Source: Lindgomyces ingoldianus (lineage: Eukaryota; Ascomycota; Dothideomycetes; Pleosporales; Lindgomycetaceae). From it: 64,000 nucleotides of DNA. Location: NCBI RefSeq assembly GCF_010093535.1, contig NW_022985164.1, positions 1,279,485-1,343,484 of the forward strand, written 5' to 3'. The position numbers and the translations under genes were made by a program. Below, one piece after another: positions 33,304-44,741 of this stretch. Under the pieces are notes generated by a model. That model worked only from the letters and a program-made list of their open reading frames with translations, was not told the DNA's origin and did not search any database. Position 1 is the first letter of the stretch. Each line of letters opens with the position of its first letter.

Positions 33304-36300
33304 TGAACTTGATATTCGAGAAGGCTGTTGACGCGTCCTCAGCCCAGCCGGATTGCAACGGAAGTTCTTTTTCTGATATGGTGGGGCGACTATAATGGCT
33401 CTAAGGGATGTTCAGTGGTCGAATGGCGATGCAAAGAGTGAAGTGGAATTGGGAATGTGGACAGAGCGATTGATCCTTCCGGAGCGTTTCGTCTGTCGAT
33501 CTGGGACAGCGGGGGCTGGGCTTGCCAAAATACCTTCTGCCTGGCATCCCGACGTTCGCTGGGGAGGGTCGACGGTTGCGCACGAGGCTGAGTTCAGCCC
33601 GGCGTCAGCCTCGCTTTGGCCATCTGAGTGGGCGATTTGGCCTGCAGCCACCACCTGAAGCGGCCAGCTCAGGCCAGCTGACTGCTCATTGGGTCCTCAG
33701 CCTCAGCCTGAAGGACGACTTTCAAGGCCTCGCCAATCACGCTGCACAACACGCACAGCTGGGGAGCCCCTTTGCCAGTTTGGTTTGATAATAAAAAAGA
33801 AACGAGTGTCCCGCACAACCCTGTGTCGGATCATTCCGCGCGGCAGGACGAGCAAGTCAAAGAGAGACTTGTGCTGGTTGCGGCATGGCGACATGCTGTG
33901 ATCGCTGCTTGGTCATGATCTTACTATTTCCAGACTTCACTCGTCGTCCAATTTTGCGAGGTACGAAACGCGACTCGGCCCTCACCCTCCTCCCTCGGCG
34001 TCGTGATCCAGTGGTGTCTTCGACAAGCTTGTTTCCCTTAAAAACAGACCAGCATGCGCGACATCAGCACTGTTTTTGCTTCTCTACTTTGTTTCCTTCT
34101 TCAGCCTCGCGACCCTGCTGCCGGAACCATCCGCACCTGGGCGGCCACCTCGCTATTCCAAGCCTTGCCCTGTCCACGGCCAAATCAGCGAGCCGTGAAA
34201 AGCATGTTTTATTTACGACGCTCGCCGACGGCTAGCCAATTGTTCCCTGCCGATGCCGTCCAGCCCTCCCTGGCCCGAGCCCGGAACCAGCACCTGATGG
34301 CACCAACTCACCAGATGTGAGCCACCTCCCGACCATGATGCTTTAATTAACCACTGTGTCTCAACCTCAAACACTTCTCGTGATCAAACAAGTAGCTCTC
34401 TCAAATCCAAGACTTGTTGGGAAGCTCGCTGGAAACACCTCCGTATGGTTGAGCAAATGCTTGGCTCTGCCGTCTGATACGGCAGAGGGAGTAAGATCGG
34501 CTGCTCCCTTCCCCGAGGCTGACGAACCGCTGTCATCAAATCGTGTCCAGCCTCGTAATAGAGAGCATTGTCTTGACAAATTTGGCTGTGAGGCGTCATG
34601 AGGCATCTTCATGCTTGTCACTGCCATCACGAATCCTCCCCGAGCTCTAATTATCTGAATCTGTTTCCAGCCTCGTATACCTATTCACCATAAAACCTAA
34701 TCGTCTCCTATTATCACACGATATCACGATGTCTCTCCTACCAGCCCAGCGAACCTAGTGTGACATCCATGGATGCTCTCAGCACACTCCTCAAGCCCTT
34801 TTCCCAGTTATAGCAATATTTCGACAGGTATACCAACAGCCCGGATAACGTGCTTACTCAATCGTAAGCCTTGCTTTCAAACAGTGTTGAAAAAATACCG
34901 CGCGTTTCAAGTCTATCTTCCATCTTCAACCTCAATTGTTTTGCACGCTTTTACCCGTTTTCCAATAATGTTAAAGGGGCTTTGATTGGGAGCGTTCGCA
35001 CCCTCCACAAGTTACTCGGTCTTACTTTCTTGTTGCCAGTGGACATGCTAAGACCTGAATGGCTTTAAGGGACCACTCAGCGCACCTCTGCATGATGTGG
35101 CACAGAAACACCAGCTGAGCTGCTTCAGGTCGCGCTAGAAAGACATCGAACGAAGAATTGAGAGGAAGCGGTTCTCACATTTGCTCAGTCAGCTGAAAGA
35201 GAGATACATGGACACAGCATGTATTGTTTTTTGCACAAGGAGACTCAGTAAGTTAATCAGATCCTTTGTGGCTTTTTGAATAATGAAATCAATAATACTG
35301 CAGAGAATGTATCGATTAAGCTTCTGAGAACCCTTCTATGCGCCTATGTCCCCAAATATCGTGCCTCTACCTCATCTGCTATGAACAGGACTCGGTTCTA
35401 CATTTGGGATGCTTGATGGATGTACCCTCTACATGAAACTTGCCTGCAGCTCCCATGCTGAGCTTACTCTGTCGCAGGATGCTACTACCGGTTGGCAACG
35501 CCTGGGCAAAAGACCAATTGTATAAGCAGGATACACTTGGACCCCACACATGTACGCGCCTTGCCAACGCCAACGACAGAGACACCCATAGCTACCAACA
35601 TTAGGACGTCAAATATGCCCTCATATGTCGCCCCATGTGTCGAATCCTCCTCCTGCAATGATCAGGTGGTACTGCAGATATTGGTTCGCATCCAAGCTCA
35701 GTTTCACGGTTAGAATCGGAATAGTGTGGCCCCCAAGGAAGATAATCGTGAACGCCGCGTAGCGTAGTTTTGCCCCTGCTCGTGGCCTTTGGTGATCCTT
35801 TGTGCGACCTTGAGGGAGACGTCTCAAGGCTCACGTCTCTTTAAGGCGTACTTAGACGCAGACTGTCAGCCGTGTGCTATATACATTCCAGAACGAGGTT
35901 GCGATATCGTCAATGTGATTTGCGCACAGCATTCCAGTGTCCATTTAATCGTAGCTAATACATTATGAGGCGTTGACTTTTCGGCCTAGATTCTAAAGAA
36001 CTTCCCTAGGTGGGTAGTTTCTGGCGAAGGGTTGGCGAAGGGTCGGCGAACGTTTCTTCGTGAATGTCATTCTTCTCCACCGAAATCTATTATGTGCAGC
36101 TACTTCATGTGGAAATCTGAACTGTCATACACTAATTTTAGTGCTTTCCTCTTCTTACGGTGTTTGCTTCTCCCCCTCTCCAGTACTGGGGTGGCATTTT
36201 ACCTTCACTCACATCAACACATTCAATCTCTCTCCCTGTTTCCGCGAGTCGAATCTTACGCCATCGCTGCCGTGCAAATCTCTGCTAGGTCAAAAAATAT

Positions 36301-36566
36301 ATGCTTTCGCTCCTGCTTAGTTCTATGTGGTGCCTTCCTTGACCACAGGGACTCCTTCCACGAGCCCGGTCCCCCATGTTTCGGCCCACCTACAATGGCA
36401 CAATATCGGTATTGATCATTAAGTTTTTCACTCTGCCCACCTAGTTACAAACTTAGCTCACTATTTCCACCGCTTCAGTTCTTCCCCCTAGCCTCCATGT
36501 TTCTTAGACAACCACGCTCTTTAATTGCATCCGGATAATCCATTGACCCTCTGTTACCCTCTAACC
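33304..36566. other. Intergenic 3.3 kb, no gene accepted
   Basis: The largest gene-free gap before 49 kb. Frames are short and overlapping, and no transposase, terminal repeats or tRNA was recognised. The last 300 bp before 36567 are CT-rich and look like the promoter/5'UTR of the peroxidase gene. Confidence 0.4.
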
Positions 36567-37392
36567 ATGCGAATTAGCTTTCCCTTCTTCACCCTGGCCG
36601 GACTGGCTGGTGCCGCCAACACCTTTGGTTACTGGCATCCCCCTGTTCAAGGTGATGTTCGCTCTCCTTGCCCAGCTCTCAGTTCTTTAGCAAACCACAA
36701 TATCATCCCCCATAATGGCAAGAGTCTCTCTGTTCCGCTGTTGGTCAATGCAATGGTGATTTCCCTCAATTTTGGCGAGGATTTGGCTACATTTCTCGCA
36801 CTCGCTGGCCTGAAGACCTCCTCAAACCCAGCCAGCACGATCTTCAACCTTGATGATCTCAACAAGCACAGCCTCATTGAACATGACGCCTCTCTCTCCC
36901 GCGCGGATTTCAACCTCGGCGGCGACAGCCACACATTCAGCCAGGAAATCTTCGATGAGACTCTCAGCTACTTCGGGGCCCTTGAGGAGATTTCCATCGC
37001 GGACGCGGGAGCTGCTCGGTGGGGTCGGGTCCTGACTGAGCAAAAGAGGGATCCGAAATTCAATTACACGGCTCAGGCTCGATTTCTCAGCTACGCCGAG
37101 TCCGCCGTCTACTTCCGAGTCCTAAACAACCCGAAGACGGGCAGGACTCCTGTAGATTTCATCAAGATCTTGTTCGGTAAGTGTATACACTATCAATACC
37201 CATGGTCTACTTCTAGCTAACCTGTCTCTGCTAGAGCAAGAGCGATTCCCTGCCAAAGAGGGTTGGGTGACACCGGCCTCGCCTATCGGCAGTTTCACCG
37301 TTGCCGCGGACATCCTGGCACTCGCATTGGCCACTTCGGAGAAGTCAGGTACTTCCTTCAACGAGACAGATTTCCATGGATACAAGGTCTAG
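36567..37392 (+). CDS. Secreted heme-thiolate peroxidase (chloroperoxidase/unspecific peroxygenase family)
   Basis: Exons 36567-37176 and 37235-37392 give 255 residues, the size of the short family members. A signal peptide (MRISFPFFTLAGLAGAANT) precedes the heme-ligand motif SPCPALSSLANH with proximal Cys35. The acid-base motif is EHDASLSR with Glu105-His106-Asp107, as in chloroperoxidase. The second exon supplies the conserved end of the domain (ERFPAKEGWVTP...). Such enzymes use hydrogen peroxide to halogenate or oxygenate organic substrates outside the cell. Substrate and whether it halogenates cannot be read from sequence. Upstream in-frame TTG was not accepted as start. The neighbourhood is gene-poor with relics. 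Confidence 0.93.
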
Positions 37393-38413
37393 GACATCTT
37401 CCCCGAAAGATAGATGAGATTCAATTGATTAGAAGGGCGGTACTAATTGCCCTAAGCAGTAATACTGACTAGACGTTATAATCTAGAGACCGAAGAACCT
37501 AGAAATGTGCTTCATTCACCTCTTCATATCTGGAGGCACCAAACCCATGTAAATCCTTCTAGGTCATAGAGTAATGAGTATTAGAGCCTTCTACACAAAG
37601 CCTGAACAGGTCTGCCTTTCTCCTTCATCGGTGTAGCGACTCTGAAGAGGAGTCCCTTCTCTAATTCCCTTTGTATCAACCTCTGCTACTCAAGCGATGG
37701 ATTGGATGGGTGAGAATGAAGGCGCCTCAAGCGCGGTTCATCAATCCGTGGGGAGAAGCCGCTAATTCCAATTCAGTTAACCGATTTTACTTGTTCAAAC
37801 TCCACTTGAGGTCATTCCCACCCCTCGCATCACCCTGTGTGCGCAACAAGACCTCTCACTGCAACAGAGCTGTATACAAGATTAACACGCTCCAGGGTGG
37901 TTTTCTGAGATGGAAAGATCGACCTCAGCGTTCTACTCTTGATATCACTCTGCTCCGCTTCGCTTATCCCAAATGAGTGCTCTATAAAATATCCGTGTCC
38001 AGTGTTAACACCAAGGATGAAGAGCCAATTTATCGCACCCTTTCTTTTACCTCCTCAGCCTGCCCACTTGTTGGTTGTGAGGGCCGTCGAATTCCTCTTT
38101 GCTCCATTCCTACATCGATAATAGTGGTCAACCATATGATATTTACCCAACGTCCAAGAGAGCGGAAATGTGGTCTGATACATCGACCAACTCAAAGTCC
38201 CAGCCTCAGGATGCTCACCCCCCGCCAGCCCAAAGCTCTGGAGACAGGCGCAATTGCACGTAAAATAAGGTCTCAACGAAATCACGCCCGGTATCTACCA
38301 GATCCCCGTGCTAGATATTTCACGCATGATGATATTGAGGGAAAGAGGGCAATGTTGTTGTTGACCCTTTGATGATGTGTGAATGTGCGGCAGCAGCGTT
38401 GGGGATTTACTAG
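37393..38413. other. Intergenic, no gene seen
   Basis: No domain or splice pattern was found. The N-terminal part expected for the alkylsulfatase fragment that follows is not visible in any frame. Confidence 0.45.
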
Positions 38414-38872
38414 AGACATCAGAATCTGGAGAAGCAAAAGCGTGTAACGGGGGTTATTTACTCCCATTCCTACGTGGATCATTATATGGGCGCTAGAGGC
38501 TTCCTTTCTTCTGGAAAGGAGAAAGTTCCCACGATCCCCATCATCGCTCCTGATGGATTCACCAAAGTCACTATGAACGAGAACGTCACCCCAGGCCCGG
38601 CTCTGCGCCAAAGAGCGAATTTCAGGTATGGAAAGGCGCTGGCAAAAGGTCCGGAAGGCCAAATTGGAATTGGACTTGGCATGGGAACAAGTGTTAGGAA
38701 AGGATCATTGACTCCTATAAATAAGTTGGTTAAGAGGACCGAGGAGGCACATGTTGCTGGTGGGGTTAAGATTGCGTTTCAGGTGGTACCTGAGACTGAA
38801 GCGCCTGCGCAAAAGATTTTTTGGTTTCTGGACTTTAGGGCTTTGTGTGTTCCCGAGACGGCTGAGAGTTGT
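38414..38872 (+). pseudogene. Fragment of an MBL-fold linear alkylsulfatase (SDS hydrolase type)
   Basis: The open frame between TAG at 38411-38413 and a possible GT donor at 38871 reads RVTGVIYSHSYVDHYMGARGF, then IIAPDGFTKVTMNENV, EGQIGIGLGMGTS, and AFQVVPETEAPAQ...ALCVPETAESC. These are successive conserved blocks of alkylsulfatases of the SdsA1 type. Only about 150 of an expected 600 or more residues are present. The zinc motif HxHxDH is altered: the second His is Tyr (CAC to TAC). The truncation and the lost metal ligand argue for a dead relic. A downstream exon at about 38957 does not resume the family sequence. Confidence 0.75.
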
Positions 38873-39318
38873 ATGCACAGTATCTTATACCTTCATTTTC
38901 TGACGCTGTCTCTTAAAGAAAACGCGTAGCTTGCGCCATTACTGACACATCTACAGGTGGCGCTTCGAGCTGTGTTAACGAATTTGGAGTTGTTGCGGGT
39001 GTTGAGAGGGGAGGAAGGAGTGTCCTCGCTACTGCCCTTCAACCTTCAATCGAGTGTGCAGCTCACTACCATATCGTTTTCGGCCAATTCGAATCCACAT
39101 TGTAGATCAGACGTATTAGCTTTAGCAGATGTCTGGTGAAGGGCGATGGTGGTTGCTCTATCGGTAAGCGACTGCGGACATCTGCGAGTAAATGAGACAG
39201 ATCTCGGTGATGGACTGGGTACGAGCAATCATATTTCTACTCATACGGTTCTAGGATTACGGGGGACAAACCCAAGGTCGTTTAAAGCCTTGAAATCTCA
39301 ATTGACCGTCTCAGTTCT
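38873..39318. other. Intergenic, no gene seen
   Basis: Short unremarkable frames only, including a plus-strand stretch after a possible CTACAG acceptor at 38956 that matches nothing known to me. Confidence 0.4.
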
Positions 39319-40047
39319 CTAAAGGTGCGTAGGCACTAACGATTGCTTGATTTTGAGGTAGGGTAGCGATTGCACAACTGCCATCAGTTTAGCACTAGCT
39401 TCGTATTGGTTAATGAGGTATGTTGCTTCGAGATCCGCCACAAACTGAACCAGATCGCGCAATTCTTGCGTCGCATTGTCCCATTCCGGATTGGCTAGCT
39501 GCGGCGCCTGACAAGCTTTAGTGTGCTCGCCGAAGTGTTCATGGTTTTGCTTCCACTGATTGATGAATTGAAGTCGCTTTTGCAGGATTCTTTCCGAGAT
39601 ATTAGATTTAAGTGCGCAGATTCGGCAAGTGTAGTTAAAGCCACAAGGTTTCCAGAATGCCTCCTTTCCCTTCAGAGTTTCTGGCCAGATGGGTTTGTAA
39701 CTCAAGGTAATCTCTTCTCCAGGCTCGATATTGCGGACAGCGTGGAGATCAAAATTATCTCCCATAAAATACACCTTTGAATTTGGAATACCGGTGTGAT
39801 TGACATATGGACAGCAATTCCAAAGTCCCTGGATGCTGGTCATCTCCATAGATCTACTAGAAGGCTTGTAGGGCGTTAAATTGCATTGGAAAGAATTGAA
39901 ATCGTGGATCCTATGAATGTGAAATCTAAGAACGTAAATTGTAAACGTTGTACAAACCCCAAAATACGAATCCAGTATGGCCTGCCCATCTACCATTGTA
40001 CATCCGTAACTACCAGATGGCAAAACACTGTCGTAGAGGCTGAGCAT
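39319..40047 (-). CDS. SET-domain protein, truncated and possibly decayed
   Basis: One frame of 242 residues starts at the ATG at 40047. VNHTGIPNSKVYFMGDNFDLHAVRNIEPGEEITLSYKPIW corresponds to the C-terminal half of a SET domain: NHS/TxxPN, the F/L-x-A-x-RdI-x-x-GEEIT-x-SY motif, then a post-SET-like CRICAL. The usual NHSC is NHTG, losing the Cys. The N-terminal half of SET is absent, and about 25 residues near the N-terminus (YFGVCTTFTIYVLRF) interrupt an otherwise family-like stretch (VDGQAILDS...HDFNSFQC). This resembles the TPR/SET family of fungi. It may be a shortened paralog or a pseudogene; methyltransferase activity is doubtful. Confidence 0.5.
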   Translation of the reverse strand: MLSLYDSVLPSGSYGCTMVDGQAILDSYFGVCTTFTIYVLRFHIHRIHDFNSFQCNLTPYKPSSRSMEMTSIQGLWNCCPYVNHTGIPNSKVYFMGDNFDLHAVRNIEPGEEITLSYKPIWPETLKGKEAFWKPCGFNYTCRICALKSNISERILQKRLQFINQWKQNHEHFGEHTKACQAPQLANPEWDNATQELRDLVQFVADLEATYLINQYEASAKLMAVVQSLPYLKIKQSLVPTHL

Positions 40048-41963
40048 GCTGTCGCGTTTTATTGTATTGTGGCTTTCCTAATCAATAGCCTCCGAACATG
40101 GGAGCGAAAGAAATCTCTCAAAGACATTATCTCCACCTCGATTCACCATATGAGGGTAATTCTTCTCTTTTCCTTTAGTCGTGAATGCAAGTGCTTTTCA
40201 TACATAATAAGGGTGTCTGCGAGAGAATTTACGTGTCGCTAAGTGTCCCCGTCCTGCTATCTCTGTTTCCTTGACTTGGGTACATTTCGTGAAAGACCCT
40301 AGGCCAGTCGTGAAGCATTCACTTCAGATGCCCACTAACGGTCGCGATTGAGTAGGAAAATGGCGCCTGATCCATGGTCAACCTAGATGCTGTACTCGGT
40401 AGCAAGTTATATCCAAGACTTTTTGGTGGTGACGTATTCCTTGGGGAAAGCGACTTTGAATGCACGGTTTCCTGGGACATTGTACATACATAAAAAGTCG
40501 TCCAAATTTTCTTTCTGACCTTTTACGGGGTAATGGGTCCTAGTATCAATGCAAGTCTTCGAAGAAGATCTCACAAAACGAACGAACATAGCCGTGGTGG
40601 TGAGTCTTAATAATCGAGTGGGGATTAGGATCGGCTTCAGCTCTTGGGGCCTTCTCGTGTAAGATAAATAAACATGCGCTGTGTAATACTTTGGAATAGT
40701 TTGCGGCTCAAGCGATATCGTTAATCATTGCCGTCCCAAGGCAACACAAGAACCTTGATGAACTTATAGTGTTGTGCATTGTCGCCCCCAGATGAGACGA
40801 GACACGGTCCGCCGACTCTGGTTAACATATCCGATTCATTGCTCCCATCAACACAATGCAATTCTTTTGATCAGGCCATCTCAGAGTTCTGCCTATACTT
40901 CTCTATTTGCTTATCTTCGGGGGCTATTGAAAATACCGCTTTGTCTATTGAAAATACCTCTTTGTCTATTGATCTAGGATTGCCGACCTGAATGCAATGT
41001 GAGTTAAATTATTCGAGATGACCTGAAAGATTCAACCCCAAAGAACTTGAGGCCATGGTTATATGTTGAAAGGGATCTACTCAAACATGATTGATCAAGC
41101 AATCAGCTGAAATTTGAGAATTAACAAGAAGGCCCTTTGAGCGTGAATTCAATAGCTGGTGAATATTAGACGATGCCAAAGGGTATTGTTCCCGAATTCT
41201 AGGGTGCCTAAGTAAGGCTGCATGATAGCAGGCAATCTTGAATCTCAGGGATAACTTAGGAAGTATCAAGAATTTAATAGAAGAAATGGAGCGAGTTTGA
41301 GTTGAGCACAGCTCTATTAGTCTTCGAAGTACGGGATAAACCGTTGAGACTTGTAGGAGACGAAAGACAAAGATGGCAGAAGAAATTGGGGCATTTAACG
41401 AACTAGTCCAAGACAGGTAAGACCTGTTCACGCTCCCCGCGCAGCCGTGTCATTGATCCAACGTCAACATCGTTTAGGTGAAGCACAAAAAGTAACAGGA
41501 GATGCCTACCCAACCCCAGGGCTAGCGGAACCCAGCGATTCAAAAGCTCAAGAGGTCGCGACTTTCTTGTGATGAATCATCGCCTGTAGCGTGAGTCTCC
41601 TCGGGAGTTGCCTGGAGAGACAGCTTTCACAGATCTCATTGGCCCTGTGAATTGGCCCTTTTTGGGAGGCCGCCGTCCTCAGCCCCCACCACTGTAAAAT
41701 GCCCCTCTCGACATTGGCTCCATTTCACGGCTGTGGTGTCCTGAGGTGTTCAGCCTCGTTCCGTTCTGTGCAGATACAGCCCCTCAAAGCCACCTCCCAT
41801 GCATTGTTGATAAGGTAACCTCAGCCTGACCTCGCTGTTTCCACCACAACCTCTCCTTTGTCTTTTGCAGTTCCAGTATTCGTGTTTGTGCCAGCATCTG
41901 GTGTGCCTTTGGAGGAGTTTTGTATGCTGGGCACCGTCTCATCTAGGTTGATGTGTTGTTGGA
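40048..41963. other. Intergenic 1.9 kb
   Basis: It includes one ATG-started minus-strand frame of 60 codons (40589-40407, containing KENLDDFLCMYNVPGNRAFK) without a known domain, and a 21-bp tandem duplication. The last 300 bp are the promoter/5'UTR of the RBR gene. Confidence 0.4.
40924..40965. repeat. 21-bp tandem duplication
   Basis: Two copies of a unit beginning CTATTGAAAATACC differ at one base (CGCTTTGT against TCTTTGT context), followed by a 7-bp start of a third copy. Confidence 0.85.
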
Positions 41964-44216
41964 ATGGGGTCCCATACCTCAAAACCGCACGGTGCCTACG
42001 ACCAGGCTGTGGAATATCCAACTGCAACTGCTCAAGTCTTGCAAGACGACAGCGAACTCAACAGATACCCTTTCATTCCACTAAAACAACCGCCAGTCGG
42101 TAATCCTTGGCAAGAGAGTCCCAGCACCTTCCCGTCCGAGCTGCCTGAGCGTCCTCCTAAACACTCTCGATTTTCTCTGCGAAGGTCCTCGCTCAAGGGC
42201 CTTCCACCGACTCCACCAGCCACTTCTCCGGCTCCTCTCTTTCCACTTTCTCCGCCACAAAGCACGAACTCCACCAGGTTTGAACCGGTGTCACCACCGA
42301 GCTCAGATTTCGATCCAACGGCGTCGCGAATTACCCCACCGGCCTCCCCTGTCCCTGGAAGGTTTGGAAGGAAGCCCTTTCGCTTTGACAGTGTTTCACA
42401 GAACCTGAGATCTGCTGTCTCCTCTCCCAATCTCACCACCTCTTTCAATGGCCGTAACTTTTCCCGTCCATCACGAAGGTCACGTGGATCTGATTCACAT
42501 GAAAGCATCTCAGCCCCATCGCTGACTGACCTCCCACTACACCGGGAAAGACCATCACCGTTTGGAAACAACATTCCTCTAGAACAAGGATTTTCCCGTC
42601 TTCAACTAGGTCGGAACGGCCCGCTCTCCCAACCTGAGACACCGTTAGTACCAAGCGCACCTGTCCCTTCACCTTGGCCCTTGCCTACTACAACACAACA
42701 AAATAATAACCACCTTCACCCAATTGAAGAGGATGCCACGGTGGGTGCATCTCGTCCCGCCCGCCGGCGGCCAGCGAGGGATATTTCTGAGCCTTACCAG
42801 GAGCTAAGTAGAAGGAATATCCGTAAACACACACGCCGCACCCAATCCGAGCAAACGTTAAAGGAGCTCCCTTCGCACAATGAGTCTTTTGGCCAGGCAA
42901 ATGTGTCTTCTAATAATGGCTCTGCCCCGGAAACATTTCCTTCGGCGAGCTCATCCCGTAGTAGAACCGTTCCACGAGCCTCGCCTTCCGGCCCATTTCC
43001 CGTGACAAGACGCCATGCTCAGAATCAAGAAAAAATAGACCGGGAACTTGCAGAGCAGCTACAGCGCGAGGAAGACGAGGCTTACGATCTCTACTCTTCA
43101 TTGGAACCAGCAAATCCCCAATCTCCACCAACTCGTGTCCACTCACCGCCTCAGTCGCCCGATGACTTTTTTGATAACCTATATTATGATGCTCCCGTGC
43201 TTCCTATTCAGAATCCAAGTGGAGGAGCTACGAGTAGCGGGACCCGAGATGACCCTGTCTATTCTCCGGAGGCAAACTTCGCTCGTGAGTTGCAGCAACG
43301 ATACGGAGACGAAATTCCCTTACCAGACCATGAGCGTGCGCAACAAGAAGATACTGATGCGCAAATTGCTCGCCAACTTCAACAGGAGGAAGAGGAAAGG
43401 AGACAGCGAGAGACATCACCTAGTTCACGGGACTGTGTGGTCTGCGGCGAAAATACACCTATTCCAGAATTTCCCGCACTTGCTGAATGCGCTCATGAAC
43501 CTGACATCTGCGTTGATTGTTTCAAGGGTTGGATTGCTTCTGAGCTCAATACCAAGTCTTGGAGTGAAATCAAATGTCCAGGGGATGGATGCAGGGTTAT
43601 CTTGAAGCACCACCACGTCCAACAGCATGCCGACCCTGAGATTTATGAAAGGTAGGCTCCATTTCATGTATTCTCGGCAGAGCTAACAGTAATTCAGATT
43701 TGATTCCTTATCCGCACGAGATGCACTTAATGACGACCCCAACTTCCGCTGGTGCCGAGGTCCTGGCTGTAAGTCTGGCCAGATTCATCTCAGCGGAGAA
43801 GAAGGCAACATTTTCCGCTGCATTGCTTGTGGCTTCCGAGTCTGTGTGAAACATGAAAACACCTGGCATGAAGACGAGACTTGCGAAGAGTACGATTACC
43901 GGAAGAGTGGGAAAAAGGAGAGAGATCAGAAACAGCAAGAGGAAGCAAGTGTCAAGGCCATTGGCGAACTCACGAAGCGGTGTCCGGGGAAGAGTTGCAA
44001 GTGGCCAATTGAGAAGAATGAAGGATGCGTATGCTCTCCCATCCCCAAGATCTGCGCGAAGTTCATATACTAACAGAGCCGTAGGATCATATGACGTGTT
44101 CGAAGTGCCGTCATGAGTTTTGTTGGATCTGCTTGGCCCCTTATGGCCCGATCCGTGACAGAGGCAACTCAGCTCACAAGAAGCACTGCAAATATCATTC
44201 GAGTAGGCTTAACTAG
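41964..44216 (+). CDS. RBR (RING-IBR-RING) E3 ubiquitin ligase, probably N-myristoylated
   Basis: Exons 41964-43651, 43698-44028 and 44085-44216 give 716 residues. The N-terminus MGSHTSK fits an N-myristoylation signal. About 360 disordered, Ser/Pro-rich residues follow, then helical repeats with the pattern D-x-x-x-AxxLQxEE (near 355-375 and 465-480). RING1 begins at CVVCGE near 490, the IBR includes WCRGPGC...CIACGFRVCVKHENTWH, and RING2 is [32 protein letters not shown]. The acceptor Cys of RING2 is Cys673, in NEGC. Intron 2 falls immediately after that codon. Such ligases pass ubiquitin from E2 to this Cys before the substrate. Substrate unknown; membrane recruitment is inferred from the N-terminus. 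Confidence 0.93.
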
Positions 44217-44741
44217 CAGCCGATGAAGGGATGCAGCGTATATTTTTAGCATAGCATTAACTTGGGAGACCTAGAAACACATACAGGAACACTTAAGAAG
44301 TGGAGAGCGAATTAAGCAGGAACCATATTTATACCCAACTTGAGCGGGAATCTTGGTAGCACTCTATATAAAACACGATTCGAGTGATTTTCAAGTGCAA
44401 TTGATTGATTCTGTGCGACTCGCAGAGGATACGGGGAGCAATGAAGCGCTTAGGTGGCGCTCCCCCGCGGCAAAATGGTCGATCTCATATCAATGTCAAG
44501 CGAGTCGTGCAAGGTTAAAACTTTGCCGACCCAGATGTCAACAAAGAGGACAACAACCCTTTTCCTCGGCACTGCGAGACTAATTGAGCGACCCTGACGC
44601 TCAAAACACCCTCATGCGTGCGTTGTAGACAGCATTGAAGGACGTCTTTTCATATTTCTACCTTCTTCCACACCGCGAGTGGTGCGCGACCTTTCGGCGC
44701 ATCCTACCCCTGAACTGTGCCTCTCCACAGCTGCTGCAGCC
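44217..44741. promoter_or_regulatory. Intergenic, upstream region of ERG4
   Basis: No coding frame was accepted. The region is the only space between two plus-strand genes, so it should hold the RBR 3' end and ERG4 promoter; no sterol-response site was recognised. Confidence 0.4.
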
